20,498 nucleotides of DNA from Nemertoderma westbladi (GCA_032718475.1 JAUCBJ010003572.1:1-20498), one strand, 5' to 3'. Shown: positions 8,909 to 17,176, counted from the first letter of the stretch. Made by a program: numbers and translations. Notes: a model not told the origin generated them from the sequence alone.

Positions 8909-9265
8909 GGATTCGAGGATTCGGATGACGAGGATTACAAGGAACCGACATCAGCAGAAGAATGGGCATGCTATCTGGCAAATTGGGCGCCCGAGAGGGA
9001 AGGAACAATGGCCTCCCTTATGTGTCTCTTCTGCGGGGATAGGCACAAGGTTGAATTCTGCAGGAAGTTCCAGTTTGCAGAACGAGTCTTTCGCTTTGAA
9101 GCGATAATGAAACACCGAGGATGCTTCCGGTGTCTTGGAACAGGTCACTACGTAAGGGAGTGCGAACAGAGGTCCTGTTGTGTGGTTTGTAATGACTTCG
9201 ACACCACACGCTCTCCTCCACATTCCTGCAAACTTCGACTTTACTACATTACCATTCCGTATTGA
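8885..9265 (+). pseudogene. gag C-terminal part: CCHC zinc knuckles
   Basis: The frame is open from 8885, inside the last bases of the LTR, to 9265. It encodes an acidic Ser/Asp-rich stretch (SGFEDSDDEDYKEP) and then three Cys/His modules: CLFCGDRHKVEFC, a perfect CX2CX4HX4C knuckle CFRCLGTGHYVREC, and CCVVC followed by HSC. Such knuckles bind retrotransposon RNA at the end of BEL gag. The usual N-terminal gag domain (DUF1759) that should come before is missing. The first ATG is at 9008. The 3' end overlaps the protease frame by about 86 nt. Confidence 0.8.
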
Positions 9266-10124
9266 ATCTAAGCAGAAAGGGGAGACTAACCATGTCTCAA
9301 AGGGCTCTCGGATGATCCAGCGGAAAGAAACGAACCCGTTCAAGGCTACTGCTGACGTAGCACCTGTGACCAGTATATCGGCTACTGTCAACCTGATCAA
9401 TCGGCGGTATATGGTTTTCGCCAAAGAGATACCGGTGAGAATCCAAGGCGTTGGGAAATCCCTGACCACACTTGCATTCTTGGATAATGGGTCAGACAGG
9501 ACCATAATTGATAGGGACTTTCTGGAACAGCTGGGCCTAGAATATGAACCTTGTAAACGGCCCATACAAACTATTACGGACCACAAAGAAGTGGAATCCA
9601 GCGAGGTGCAACTCAGCGTGGAAGGGGTCATGGCTGGTTATGAAAGGGTGAAACTGACCATTAAAAACGCCCTGGTTCACACCGATCTCAGAGTGCGATT
9701 CCGACAATCCTCCGAATACACACCCCTTATACAACTGGATCGGAAGGATGTAGACCTAAGATGCCCACCATTAGACGTCTACAGAATCACACTACTTATA
9801 GGACTCGATACACCGGAGTTACATATACCTACTGGGGACATTGCACGTTCCGTGAAGCCGGACGATGGTTTCTATGCAGAGCGCACCATAATGGGGTGGA
9901 CGCTCTGCGGGATTAAGGAAGAAACCACTGATACCTATACATACCTCCCGAAGTGTCAGATTGAAGGAACCACAACCTCCATGGGCCACTGTTCAGTGGC
10001 AGATACGAATGAAGACCTATTCTTGGAGGCAGAGAAGACCCAACGGGAGATGACGAAACCCAGGAATTCGCCGAAAAGGACGAAACCCCATCGGAGGAGG
10101 ACTGATGTTGCGTGGACGTCCTAG
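9180..10124 (+). CDS. BEL/Pao retropepsin region
   Basis: A 314-codon frame encoding the aspartic protease of a BEL/Pao polyprotein (DUF1758/A17 type). The active-site box LDNGSDRTII lies at residues 101-110, where the catalytic Asp is followed by Asn rather than the more usual Ser or Thr. Further on are the family-typical LLIGLDTPEL and a TIMGWTLCG block, which in BEL elements leads into RT. The frame differs from that of gag and RT, so this copy needs frame changes on both sides, either programmed or from decay. The true N-terminus is probably not the first ATG, because residues 1-40 overlap the gag knuckle frame. In a live element it would cut the polyprotein. Confidence 0.85.
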   Translation: MWFVMTSTPHALLHIPANFDFTTLPFRIESKQKGETNHVSKGSRMIQRKETNPFKATADVAPVTSISATVNLINRRYMVFAKEIPVRIQGVGKSLTTLAFLDNGSDRTIIDRDFLEQLGLEYEPCKRPIQTITDHKEVESSEVQLSVEGVMAGYERVKLTIKNALVHTDLRVRFRQSSEYTPLIQLDRKDVDLRCPPLDVYRITLLIGLDTPELHIPTGDIARSVKPDDGFYAERTIMGWTLCGIKEETTDTYTYLPKCQIEGTTTSMGHCSVADTNEDLFLEAEKTQREMTKPRNSPKRTKPHRRRTDVAWTS

Positions 10125-10624
10125 ACAAAGCAGTATTTAAGGACGGGCATTGGTGCTCGCCAATGCTATGGAAAGATCCGGACAGACCAATGGCCAACAA
10201 TGCTAGTATGGCCCTAAGGAGGCTAAAAGGAATCTTGCGTAGGTTGCATGAGCTACCTGAGGTCAAGGAGAAATATAACAACGTGATTAAGGGATACCTG
10301 GAAGATGGGTTAGCGGAGATGGTTCCCCAGGACGAATTGCATGGGACAAAGCGAACCTACTATCTTCCTACCCACTACGTGGTAGAGGCCCGGAAGGGTG
10401 GTAAGATCCGGGTGGTGAATGATGCTGCGGCCACGTATCAAGGCGAGTCGTTGAATAGTCAACTATATACCGGACCCAACATATACAGCACGCTAATCGG
10501 CGTATTGATCCGATTCCGAGAGAACAAAGTGGCTTTCATGTGTGACATCAAGGCAATGTTTCACCAGGCAATGATTGGGGAATATCCGTGTTACTCACAA
10601 TACTCTACGAACTACGTTCTGTGA
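10112..10624 (+). pseudogene. BEL/Pao reverse transcriptase, N-terminal half only
   Basis: The frame encodes the fingers and first palm strand of a BEL reverse transcriptase: a lead-in DGHWCSPMLWK (11-21), YLPTHYVV (84-91), KIRVVNDAAATYQGESLN (98-115), GPNIYSTL (121-128) and motif A CDIKAMFHQ (144-152) with its metal-binding Asp at 145. After about residue 157 the homology stops. The YxDD catalytic box, thumb and RNase H are absent. The sequence switches directly into integrase tail in another frame near 10577-10590. The protein cannot be active. Confidence 0.88.
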
Positions 10625-11144
10625 GATTGCGGCTACCTTAAACAACCGGCCAATAGTTCCCATCCGTGATGACCCAACCGATCTGGAGCACCTCACACCC
10701 AACTATCGCCTTGGTAGACCCAAGACCCACATACTTCCGGAGGCCATGTTCCCGGATCCCAACGACATAGTGAAACATACCAGCTGGAAGAAAGCCCAAG
10801 CGCTGGCAGCGCATTGGTGGAGGATTTGGGCCCAGGAGTATCTCATAACATTACGAACAAGGAGAAAATGGAACAACACGTACCGAAGTATCGCAGTTGG
10901 CGACATGGTACTCGTGAAAGAAGACCGCATTCACTGGCCTGTGGCGCGTGTCGTGGAAATATTCCCTAGTAAGGATGGACTTGCAAGAATGGTGATGATA
11001 CGAATGGCAAAGGGCCATTACCAACGCCCTATGCAGAGGCCTTGCCTTCTCGAAGGCAATGACAGCGGTAACTCCACGAGAGGTGATAAGTTCCCTACTC
11101 CGGATCCTGCTGCGGACATTGGTGACAATAACAAACCCGTTTAA
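10575..11144 (+). pseudogene. BEL/Pao integrase tail with DUF5641
   Basis: A 189-codon frame starting at the deletion junction. It encodes the end of the integrase region (LRTTFCEIAATLNNRPI, then DPTDLEHLTPNYRL, residues 11-46) and the BEL-specific DUF5641 module: WWRIWAQEYLITL (81-93), a KWN block, VGDMVLVKED (108-117) and a WPVARVV...KDG block. The zinc-binding HHCC part and the DDE catalytic core are missing, so it cannot integrate DNA. The ATG at 10575 arose from the junction and is not an original start. A basic and Pro-rich tail closes the frame with TAA. Confidence 0.88.
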
Positions 11145-11410
11145 CCCTTCACATCCTGTTGACAAACTCTTTAAATGTGACTTACCGACAATGATTATGG
11201 ACCCCCCTTAAACCAACTGTAACCACGCATGGTATTTGTGTTTCCTCGTGTGTTATGTGGAGTCCAGCGTCACCCTGCAGATGTTTCGACTGACGCAGGG
11301 TAGTTTATGTTTTGTTTACCCTGATTTTGGTCATCAGGACCAACTACCTTGGATTATCGGAAATGGGAAAAGTTTCGAAGTGGAATTCATTGTGTACATT
11401 GCTCGATCGC
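11145..11410 (+). other. Spacer between pol and minisatellite
   Basis: No gene seen. A short hairpin (ACCCTGC 11272-11278 with GCAGGGT 11295-11301) is the only structure noticed. Confidence 0.4.
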
Positions 11411-11770
11411 GTTATTCTGGTGGGTCCCTGGTGCATTCCAAATGACTTCGTCGATCGAGCCTTTATGTATCGTGGTTGCGGGGCGTGTTAGAGATCCATG
11501 GTGCATCCACATGACTTCGTCAGCTAGGAAAATGTTTGTCCTGTATTGTCCCCTCTATCGTGTTATTCTGGTGGGTCCCTGGTGCATTCTACATGACTTC
11601 GTCGATAGAGACTTTATGTTCCTCAGCCACGTTATTCTGGTGGGTCCCTGGTGCATTCCACCTGACTTCATCGGCTGAGCTTTATGTTTCAGGGAGTGTT
11701 ATTCTGGTGGGTCCCTGGTGCATTCCACCCGACTTCACTTCCAGCGTTCTATTTATCGTCCGTTACGTGT
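11411..11770 (+). repeat. Minisatellite, five units of 67-76 bp
   Basis: Units start at 11411, 11487, 11562, 11631 and 11698. The best conserved part is TTATTCTGGTGGGTCCCTGG followed by TGCATTCCAC and a GACTTCGTCG stretch. The second unit is the most diverged at its head. The repeat leaves open frames reading VILVGPWCIP, but the unit length is not always a multiple of three, so I treat it as non-coding. Confidence 0.92.
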
Positions 11771-12408
11771 GCAGTTTGGGGTGTAGGCGGTGTAACGAGT
11801 CCAGCTGTAGATCCCAGACTGCCGCGTAACACCCCTTCCGCAACGGAGATTTCCCAAAAAGATGGTCGAAAGTAGTACGAAATGATGAAAGGGAACAGAT
11901 AACTCTACTATAAACTGAATGGTGGCGCATACTATTATGATAATGTGATAATGCGCATCCCTGGTGTCTTGCGCTTATAACCCAAAGATGATAGCCGGGG
12001 GGCTATAAATCCAATGAAATGTGAAATGAAATGTTAATGTGAAATAAATGATGAAATGCTAATGTGAAATAAATGAAATGAAATGAAATGTGAAATGAAT
12101 AAACTGTAGAAATGAAAAAAAAAAGGTATAAAATGTAGAAAAGAAAAAGAAGAAAAAAAAATGGGATAAAAAAGTTAAAAAAGAAATGGACATAAAAAGT
12201 AAAAAACTAGAAAACTGGTTGGGTAATAATGGATTGCTATAGTAACTGTAAATGCTGAATTTAGCACCAAGAAGATGACAGATACCTATACAACAATAAT
12301 ATTACCTATATTAAGTAGCAAGGAAAACAATTCTGCAGTTGCTATAGAATTCAGACTTTCTAGATTTATAATTAACTGAATTAATTTGTAAAGGATGTAA
12401 TTTACAAT
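11771..12408 (+). other. Leader of the extra gene, low-complexity A-rich DNA
   Basis: Bases 12015-12115 are an AAATG/TGAAATG repeat, and 12115-12200 are almost all A and G. A TATAAAT box lies at 12004-12010 inside a small palindrome (AGCC-GGGG-GGCT). No coding frame was supported. Confidence 0.6.
12004..12010 (+). promoter_or_regulatory. Possible TATA box for the extra gene
   Basis: TATAAAT preceded by GGC, about 400 bp before the ATG at 12409. It could serve an internal promoter, but no initiator or other element supports it. Confidence 0.2.
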
Positions 12409-12828
12409 ATGGACCAGAATCGCCAGATTCTCAGCGAATTACGTACAACAATCGATTTATTGGACTATCCACAGCCTGGATCTCCTAGTTTTGATGTGAA
12501 ATGGAATGCCCTGTTGAACGAGAATGTGCGAGTCGTTCGTTTCTCCGGGAGGGAGGCCCCGGATACACGTAACCTGCAGGCGCTCTGGTTGACCGACGCT
12601 AGTACCAGCCTGAAAAGGACTCGGAACGCTGAGGCAACCGGAGGAGGAGAGTTGTCGTTCTGGGATACGTTCCGGCGAAGCGTTTACAAATCCCGGTGTT
12701 TAATATACGACAACGAGGGCAACGCGACGCCGACTCCGAAAGCGGTTATAATGGCGCGATGTCAGAGTTTCATCGACGATAAGAGTACATATCTCACACA
12801 CTGGGGAAACCTGGCGGAATGTACGTAG
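12409..12828 (+). CDS. Extra ORF, N-terminal part (before amber stop)
   Basis: A 139-codon frame beginning at an ATG in good context (A at -3, G at +4) and ending at TAG 12826-12828. The next large frame (12847 on) is in the same phase with only the TAG between, so both are parts of one protein interrupted by a stop. The N-terminal 140 residues are not recognised as a family; the last part (SFIDDKSTYLTHWGNLAEC) fits the strand just before Exo I in DEDD exonucleases. One copy of the LTR hairpin word lies here at 12606-12624, read as SLKRTR. No signal peptide or membrane segment is present, so this is not an envelope gene. Confidence 0.65.
   Translation: MDQNRQILSELRTTIDLLDYPQPGSPSFDVKWNALLNENVRVVRFSGREAPDTRNLQALWLTDASTSLKRTRNAEATGGGELSFWDTFRRSVYKSRCLIYDNEGNATPTPKAVIMARCQSFIDDKSTYLTHWGNLAECT
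12606..12624 (+). repeat. LTR hairpin word inside extra ORF, copy 1
   Basis: CAGCCTGAAAAGGACTCGG matches the LTR word at 18 of 19 bases. Similarity continues on both sides (TAGTAC before, GGAA-GCT after), closest to the LTR copy at 8205. It is read in frame as SLKRTR. Confidence 0.85.
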
Positions 12829-12846
12829 ACGCTGCGAGAGGACCAA

Positions 12847-14742
12847 ATGACAGCCATCCAAAATCAGGATGACTATAAAGAAAAATACGGGATGAAAGAG
12901 TATGGTCGGTTGCTAATCGTTGTACTCGGAACCCTGGACGGGTTGGTAATAGTGTGTCGAATCTTTCCAACACCCCAACAGGAAATACGGACAGCCGGGG
13001 TGATCTGGTTACCACCGACGGCGATCCAGAAGATCCTGTTTGACTTTGATATAATCAAAATCGGGTCAGATATAAAAGCAGACCTCAGAAATGACTACAT
13101 CAACGCTGCATTCGGAAGGAACCATAAAGAGGACATCAGCGCAATCAGCCACTTCGTCGACACCCAAACCCTGCTGGCCTGGTTACAGGTCACGGACTTT
13201 ATGGAAGGGTTTAGAGAGGTGAGACGGACCAAATCCGGTATCGGCTACCTAGCGGTACTAAATGGCGGTTTATATTTTAAACCACAAAAGTTCCCGGACT
13301 ACAATAAAATCTACAGTGCGCATCCGGATTTAGCGATACGTCATGAGCGGGAAAACCATTGGAGGGATGTAGAGAGGAAATGGACGATCCACCAACGCTG
13401 GAATAATCCGGAGCGACGGAACTATATCTATGTAACGATGGAGTCGTACACGGTCGCTAAGTTTATCTGCAAAACCCTCGATAAGCTTATTAGCGCAGTC
13501 CCAAATGCTTTCATAGATTACGAATGGAATGAGGTGATCGACCACGCGTTCAAGGCGGTACAGAATATCCCACCGGGGGATACCAAGATGCTTGAAATAA
13601 TTGAGGCCTGGGATCTGAATGGACCGTTCGATATCCCAACGATCAACGCCCTCCTTGGCGCCAAGGAACCTATAGTTTCGTCGGAAGGAGAGGAGCTATG
13701 GAAACACGAAGGTGTTCTGATATTCACACCGAAACGCCAGCACGAACCAGAAGTTACCTATGGATCAGCTGCTAAGCGGATAGCCGCAACTGAGCCTGTG
13801 AAGGACTCGGGCGTGGCTACTCCGCTTGGCTCCGGTAGTATGGCGAGGGAATTGGTTACCACTCTCGTGTTCAGCGACTTCGATCGTACGTACAGGGCGT
13901 TATCTCCTTACCCATTCCCTGGAGGAGTGGACTGTTCTACGGAAACTCCGAGCACCAGTACCCGGCTGGCCCGGTCGGCAATCCAAGTGACGAAGGGGCC
14001 CAGTATACCACCGACTCCAAGGAACCTCCTCGGGATTACTTCGGCGAATGTTCCGGCATCCCTTTGCCGACTGGCTATTGTTACTGTTCCTACCGTTCCA
14101 CAGGACCCGATGAGGTTCACCCGATGGTACGCGGAACAGACGGAGTGGGTTCACCGTCAGAAACGGGCACCCGAAATGCATCCAGCGGACCATAAGGAAG
14201 GATACCGCAGCGAGGCCCAACTCCGCGACAGCGCGGCGTACCGCGGGCTTCCTATAACGACAATTATTCCCAAGAAGGATAAATGGTTGGAATATTACAC
14301 CAGCGTGCAGATTCTGATCTTCTTCGGTCAAGAAATGAAACTCGATGTCTGCAGTAGCTGTGGTTCGGAACAGTGTCCTCGAGGTAAGAAACAAAGAGTA
14401 ACCGAGCCCTGTTTCCAAATCCTCGGGATAGTATATTGCCCATATTGCGCCATCCCGGGCCATGATGTATCGGTTTGCCCAACATTGTACAATGTATGTA
14501 CAACATGCAGATTCCGTGGGCATACGGCGAGCCCTCGGTGCAATATTAAATGTCCTTCTAAGGATGTTACAGCTACCGGGAACATGGTAATGTTCGAGAC
14601 GTATGCCAATGTCCACGTAAAGACCAGAGTGCGATTGAGCGCTCGAAACGTTGCACAGGATGGCGTGCGGGTATTTCTCATTCCCCGAACGGCTCCATAC
14701 GGGAGAGGCTTTACCCTTCCACTATATGGATCTCCTACTTAG
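12847..14742 (+). CDS. DEDDy exonuclease-like protein with zinc knuckles (extra ORF)
   Basis: A 631-codon frame. Residues 18-210 follow the order of WRN/RNase D-type 3'-5' exonucleases: YGRLLIVVLGTLDGLVIV (19-36), the Exo II-like strand IIKIGSDIKADL (69-80, Asp79), FVDTQTLLAWL (103-113), an SLNxL-like KSGIGYLAVL (129-138) and the Exo III-like YVTMESYTVAKFI (195-207), where Glu199 replaces the usual Asp. Exo I falls at the upstream stop and is not seen intact in this frame. Residues 215-490 are unrecognised and Pro/Ser-rich. Near the C-terminus are CSSCGSEQC (502-510), a canonical knuckle CPYCAIPGHDVSVC (531-544) and CX2CX4HX5C (551-565). It may bind nucleic acid and once trimmed 3' ends. Fold assignment is by motif order and no search was run. 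A second hairpin word lies at 13792-13810 (TEPVKDSG). Confidence 0.7.
   Translation: MTAIQNQDDYKEKYGMKEYGRLLIVVLGTLDGLVIVCRIFPTPQQEIRTAGVIWLPPTAIQKILFDFDIIKIGSDIKADLRNDYINAAFGRNHKEDISAISHFVDTQTLLAWLQVTDFMEGFREVRRTKSGIGYLAVLNGGLYFKPQKFPDYNKIYSAHPDLAIRHERENHWRDVERKWTIHQRWNNPERRNYIYVTMESYTVAKFICKTLDKLISAVPNAFIDYEWNEVIDHAFKAVQNIPPGDTKMLEIIEAWDLNGPFDIPTINALLGAKEPIVSSEGEELWKHEGVLIFTPKRQHEPEVTYGSAAKRIAATEPVKDSGVATPLGSGSMARELVTTLVFSDFDRTYRALSPYPFPGGVDCSTETPSTSTRLARSAIQVTKGPSIPPTPRNLLGITSANVPASLCRLAIVTVPTVPQDPMRFTRWYAEQTEWVHRQKRAPEMHPADHKEGYRSEAQLRDSAAYRGLPITTIIPKKDKWLEYYTSVQILIFFGQEMKLDVCSSCGSEQCPRGKKQRVTEPCFQILGIVYCPYCAIPGHDVSVCPTLYNVCTTCRFRGHTASPRCNIKCPSKDVTATGNMVMFETYANVHVKTRVRLSARNVAQDGVRVFLIPRTAPYGRGFTLPLYGSPT
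13792..13810 (+). repeat. LTR hairpin word inside extra ORF, copy 2
   Basis: GAGCCTGTGAAGGACTCGG differs from the LTR word at two loop positions, changing GAAA to GUGA and so keeping a GNRA tetraloop. The flanks (GCAACT before, GCGTGGCT after) resemble the LTR copy at 7893. It is read as EPVKDS, a different frame from copy 1. Confidence 0.85.
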
Positions 14743-14950
14743 AGCCAATCTATTCCGTCCATTCGAGGTGATTAGGCGTCTATACTCGTATGGAGATGGA
14801 GAATGGTTCCAGGCGGCTCGAGCCACCGAGCTAGAAAGGAGAACGGATCTCATCGCGATACCTCCCCGAGGAAGGGCAGCCAGGAGGCTGGCGGCGGCGC
14901 TTCTCGCATCGGCCAATGACGCCCCTCTACCCGCCCCGCATTGGCATTAG
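14651..14950 (+). CDS. Likely C-terminal continuation of extra ORF, +1 frame
   Basis: A 99-codon frame overlapping the end of the previous one by 92 nt and shifted by +1. It encodes GYFSFPERLHTGEALPFHYM, then an RRLYSYGDGEWF block and an Arg/Ala-rich tail. Its composition is more protein-like than the last 25 residues of the 12847 frame, so a one-base indel near 14640-14665 probably moved the true C-terminus here. A programmed +1 shift is possible, but I see no slippery site. Confidence 0.5.
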   Translation: MHRMACGYFSFPERLHTGEALPFHYMDLLLRANLFRPFEVIRRLYSYGDGEWFQAARATELERRTDLIAIPPRGRAARRLAAALLASANDAPLPAPHWH

Positions 14951-15180
14951 ACGAAAGTCGACGGGCAAAGAAAAGGAAAGCATATCAAAGTAGGAGATGA
15001 AAGACCAGGACATTGATAGACATTTATTCGAACATTTTATTTTATATATATATGTACGTAAACTGACTCTAGGACAAATTAATCATGGACTATGTAATAA
15101 AAAAAAATAGGTTTTGTATGGGGAATGACCTTACGCAAACTCGATCTACCAATAGACCTCACGAAGGTCATTTGGGGGAC
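14951..15180 (+). other. 3' internal region and polypurine tract
   Basis: AT-rich spacer containing a TATATATATATG run. It ends in TTTGGGGGAC (15171-15180) directly before the 3' LTR, the expected place of the polypurine primer for plus-strand synthesis. Confidence 0.6.
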
Positions 15181-16555
15181 TGTTCGCGTTATTTTAAGTT
15201 ATCATAACGCGAGTTACATATTTTTCGATTTCTTATTTTATGAATGTGCCAAATATCAGTGGTGGGTGCGGGAACACAAAATTTGGGTATATTGAATAGA
15301 CTGGGGGCGACCTAGGGGGAAAAAACGGGGGGACTTACTGGGTACGGGATACACTTCAGGTATTTAAGGGCCATGGGTGGGGGGTAAAATCAAGCAAAAC
15401 TCTCGGCTGTCAGGGTTGCCTGATAGTTACTATAGGCCTAGACAACCTCCTTCTACTTCGGTAGTCGGTAACCCGCTAGGTCTGGGGACAAGGACTGCCC
15501 TTAGCGGTCCCTGGCCATCGGTGGCGACTGAGCCTGAAAAGGACTCGGGCGTTGCTCGATGTGCTAGGGATTTGCGACAGAACCGACAGATCCTAAGCGG
15601 TTCCCAGTGCGTTGGCTACGACTGAGCCTGAAAAGGACTCGGGCGGGGTTTTCGCATTGGGAACTTGCGAAGGATCGACTGACAGGTCTGGAACGGTTCC
15701 TGGTTATTGGCGACGACTGAGCCTGAAAAGGACTCGGGCGCCGTTCGATAAACCGGGGATTTGTAAAGGGCCGATGACCGGACGGAGAGAAAGGGTTCAA
15801 CGAGGACTGACTTCCTGGCGTGGGCTCCACGACTGGCGTTAGTACGAGCCTGAAAATGACTCAGAAAGCGACAGTTGGGGCTCACAACGGGCTGACAGAC
15901 CCCTAGCTAAGCCGTACCGCTTTCCTGAGCACTGACCCCGTTAGGGTTCGGGAAGAGTGGGACGGACATGCGACAGGGTCGAAAGACAGAGGACCGGACT
16001 TTACTGGCATACCGACTATTCGGAGCGGGTTCTCGACTACTAACGTGATTACGAGCCTGAAAGGGACTTGGAAAGCATAAGTAGTTGGGACCCTGCGACG
16101 AACCGACCGAATCCCTAGCTAAGCCGCGCCGCTTTCCTAATGACTGACCCGTATGGGATCAGGAAGGGTGGAGCGGACAAGCAAAGGATCGACCGATGCT
16201 GACACTACTGTACCGGGACTAGGACCGAGGGAAAATGGGGAACATTAGTTAGGTCATAATCTGAAAGTTAAGCGAACAGTGGGGTAAATAAATAATTTAC
16301 TGTAGGAATTTCATATTGTGTATTATTGTGAATATTTGGTATGTTGGTGTGGGGAAGCCCAAATTATTCTCAGTCAGAGTGTAACAGAGTGCAATATTTC
16401 AGAGTGAAATCAGAGTTCAGAGTGTCGATCAAATAAAGATTAATATCCAACCAACAAAACTCTTTTTCTACTCTGCATTTAAGACAACGTCCTTCTCCAC
16501 TCCCAATATCCGGTGACTGGCCGGGACATAGCGGTCTGAAAGTTCCGCCTCCAGC
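15181..16555 (+). repeat. 3' LTR
   Basis: Direct repeat of 7552-8908 with scattered substitutions and a few indels (for example extra bases near 15463 and near 15950). It starts with TGTTCGCG, and CGCGTTAT (15185-15192) with ATAACGCG (15204-15211) forms a small palindrome at its left edge. Hairpin words start at 15530, 15624, 15719, 15846 and 16053. Copy 5 keeps the stem through G-U pairs, and copy 4 has a stem mismatch. Confidence 0.92.
16432..16437 (+). terminator. AATAAA poly(A) signal in 3' LTR
   Basis: A canonical hexamer about 120 bp before the LTR end, followed by a T/C-rich stretch. The 5' LTR equivalent is AGTAAA. This is consistent with LTR-driven transcripts ending here. Confidence 0.6.
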
Positions 16556-17176
16556 ATTGGCGTTTTCCCCCCTGGTGTCGGGAATAACGGCAATAATTAT
16601 GATTAGTACACACAGTAAGTAGGCCTAAGTGGGTTTCACCAAAATTAAGAAATATATTATAACATAGGCCCTACTCTGTTTAACTTAGAAGACTCGGCTG
16701 AAATTGCACCAATAATACAGTCGTTATTCATACTGTATAACCAAGCATTGTAATACACGATAGGGTGTGCCGGTATTCAATTGTGCTGATACCGTTGTGG
16801 CGCAAATTGACCGCACGTAAAAAAGTGTTCTCCATCAGTTAAAACATTTACTATACTTCCTTGCAAATTAAATGCAATATCTGCCATAATACCGTATAAG
16901 TAGATATTATCTAGGGTGTAAATTTTGAGACGTAAATCGATATAATTATAATGTTTTCTTGGCTTTCATTTGAATATTATTTCCATTTATTTTTCTTTAA
17001 AAGTTGTATCCGTGGTAGCTCTAGCTGTAATATTCTGGAATATACGGAAAATGTAGGTAGATTTAGTTCACTTATGCGGTTGTAGTTAGTCTAGTGATGT
17101 AAGTAGCTTCAAAATTGCAGCATCTTATGGGAACCAGTTCAAATTCATTTCATAAACTCAAATCTTTCATTTCAAA
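16556..17176. other. AT-rich spacer before the BAF-like gene
   Basis: No gene, repeat or recognisable promoter element was identified. The leader of the BAF-like gene presumably lies in its right part. Confidence 0.4.

Larger units (their letters stand above)
7552..16555 (+). mobile_element. BEL/Pao LTR retrotransposon with extra 3' gene
   Basis: Two long direct repeats enclose retroviral-type genes in the BEL/Pao order: gag zinc knuckles, a retropepsin of the BEL type, a reverse transcriptase of the BEL type, and an integrase tail with DUF5641. Most of RT, all of RNase H and the integrase core are missing through an internal deletion, and the gag N-terminus is missing too, so the copy is non-autonomous. 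Between pol and the 3' LTR lie a minisatellite and a 2.5-kb extra coding region with exonuclease-like and zinc-knuckle parts. The LTRs differ by scattered substitutions and small indels (1357 against 1375 bp), so insertion is not recent. No clean target-site duplication was found. Confidence 0.93.

Noticed and set aside
11349-11829. Repeat protein reading VILVGPWCIP
   Set aside because: Unit lengths 76, 75, 69 and 67 do not keep one frame. The open frames are by-products of a GC-rich minisatellite.
13900-14616. Long minus-strand open frame (238 codons) opposite the extra ORF
   Set aside because: No recognisable motif. It mirrors a long sense frame with biased codons and is a shadow.
12409-14950. 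Extra ORF as an envelope gene
   Set aside because: No signal peptide, membrane segment or glycoprotein-like pattern. The protein has exonuclease-like and zinc-knuckle features instead.
7541-16559. GCATTG near both ends of the BEL element as a target-site duplication
   Set aside because: At the 5' side it is separated from the LTR start by five bases (7541-7546 against 7552), and at the 3' side it overlaps the LTR end. A six-base match at loose positions is not evidence.
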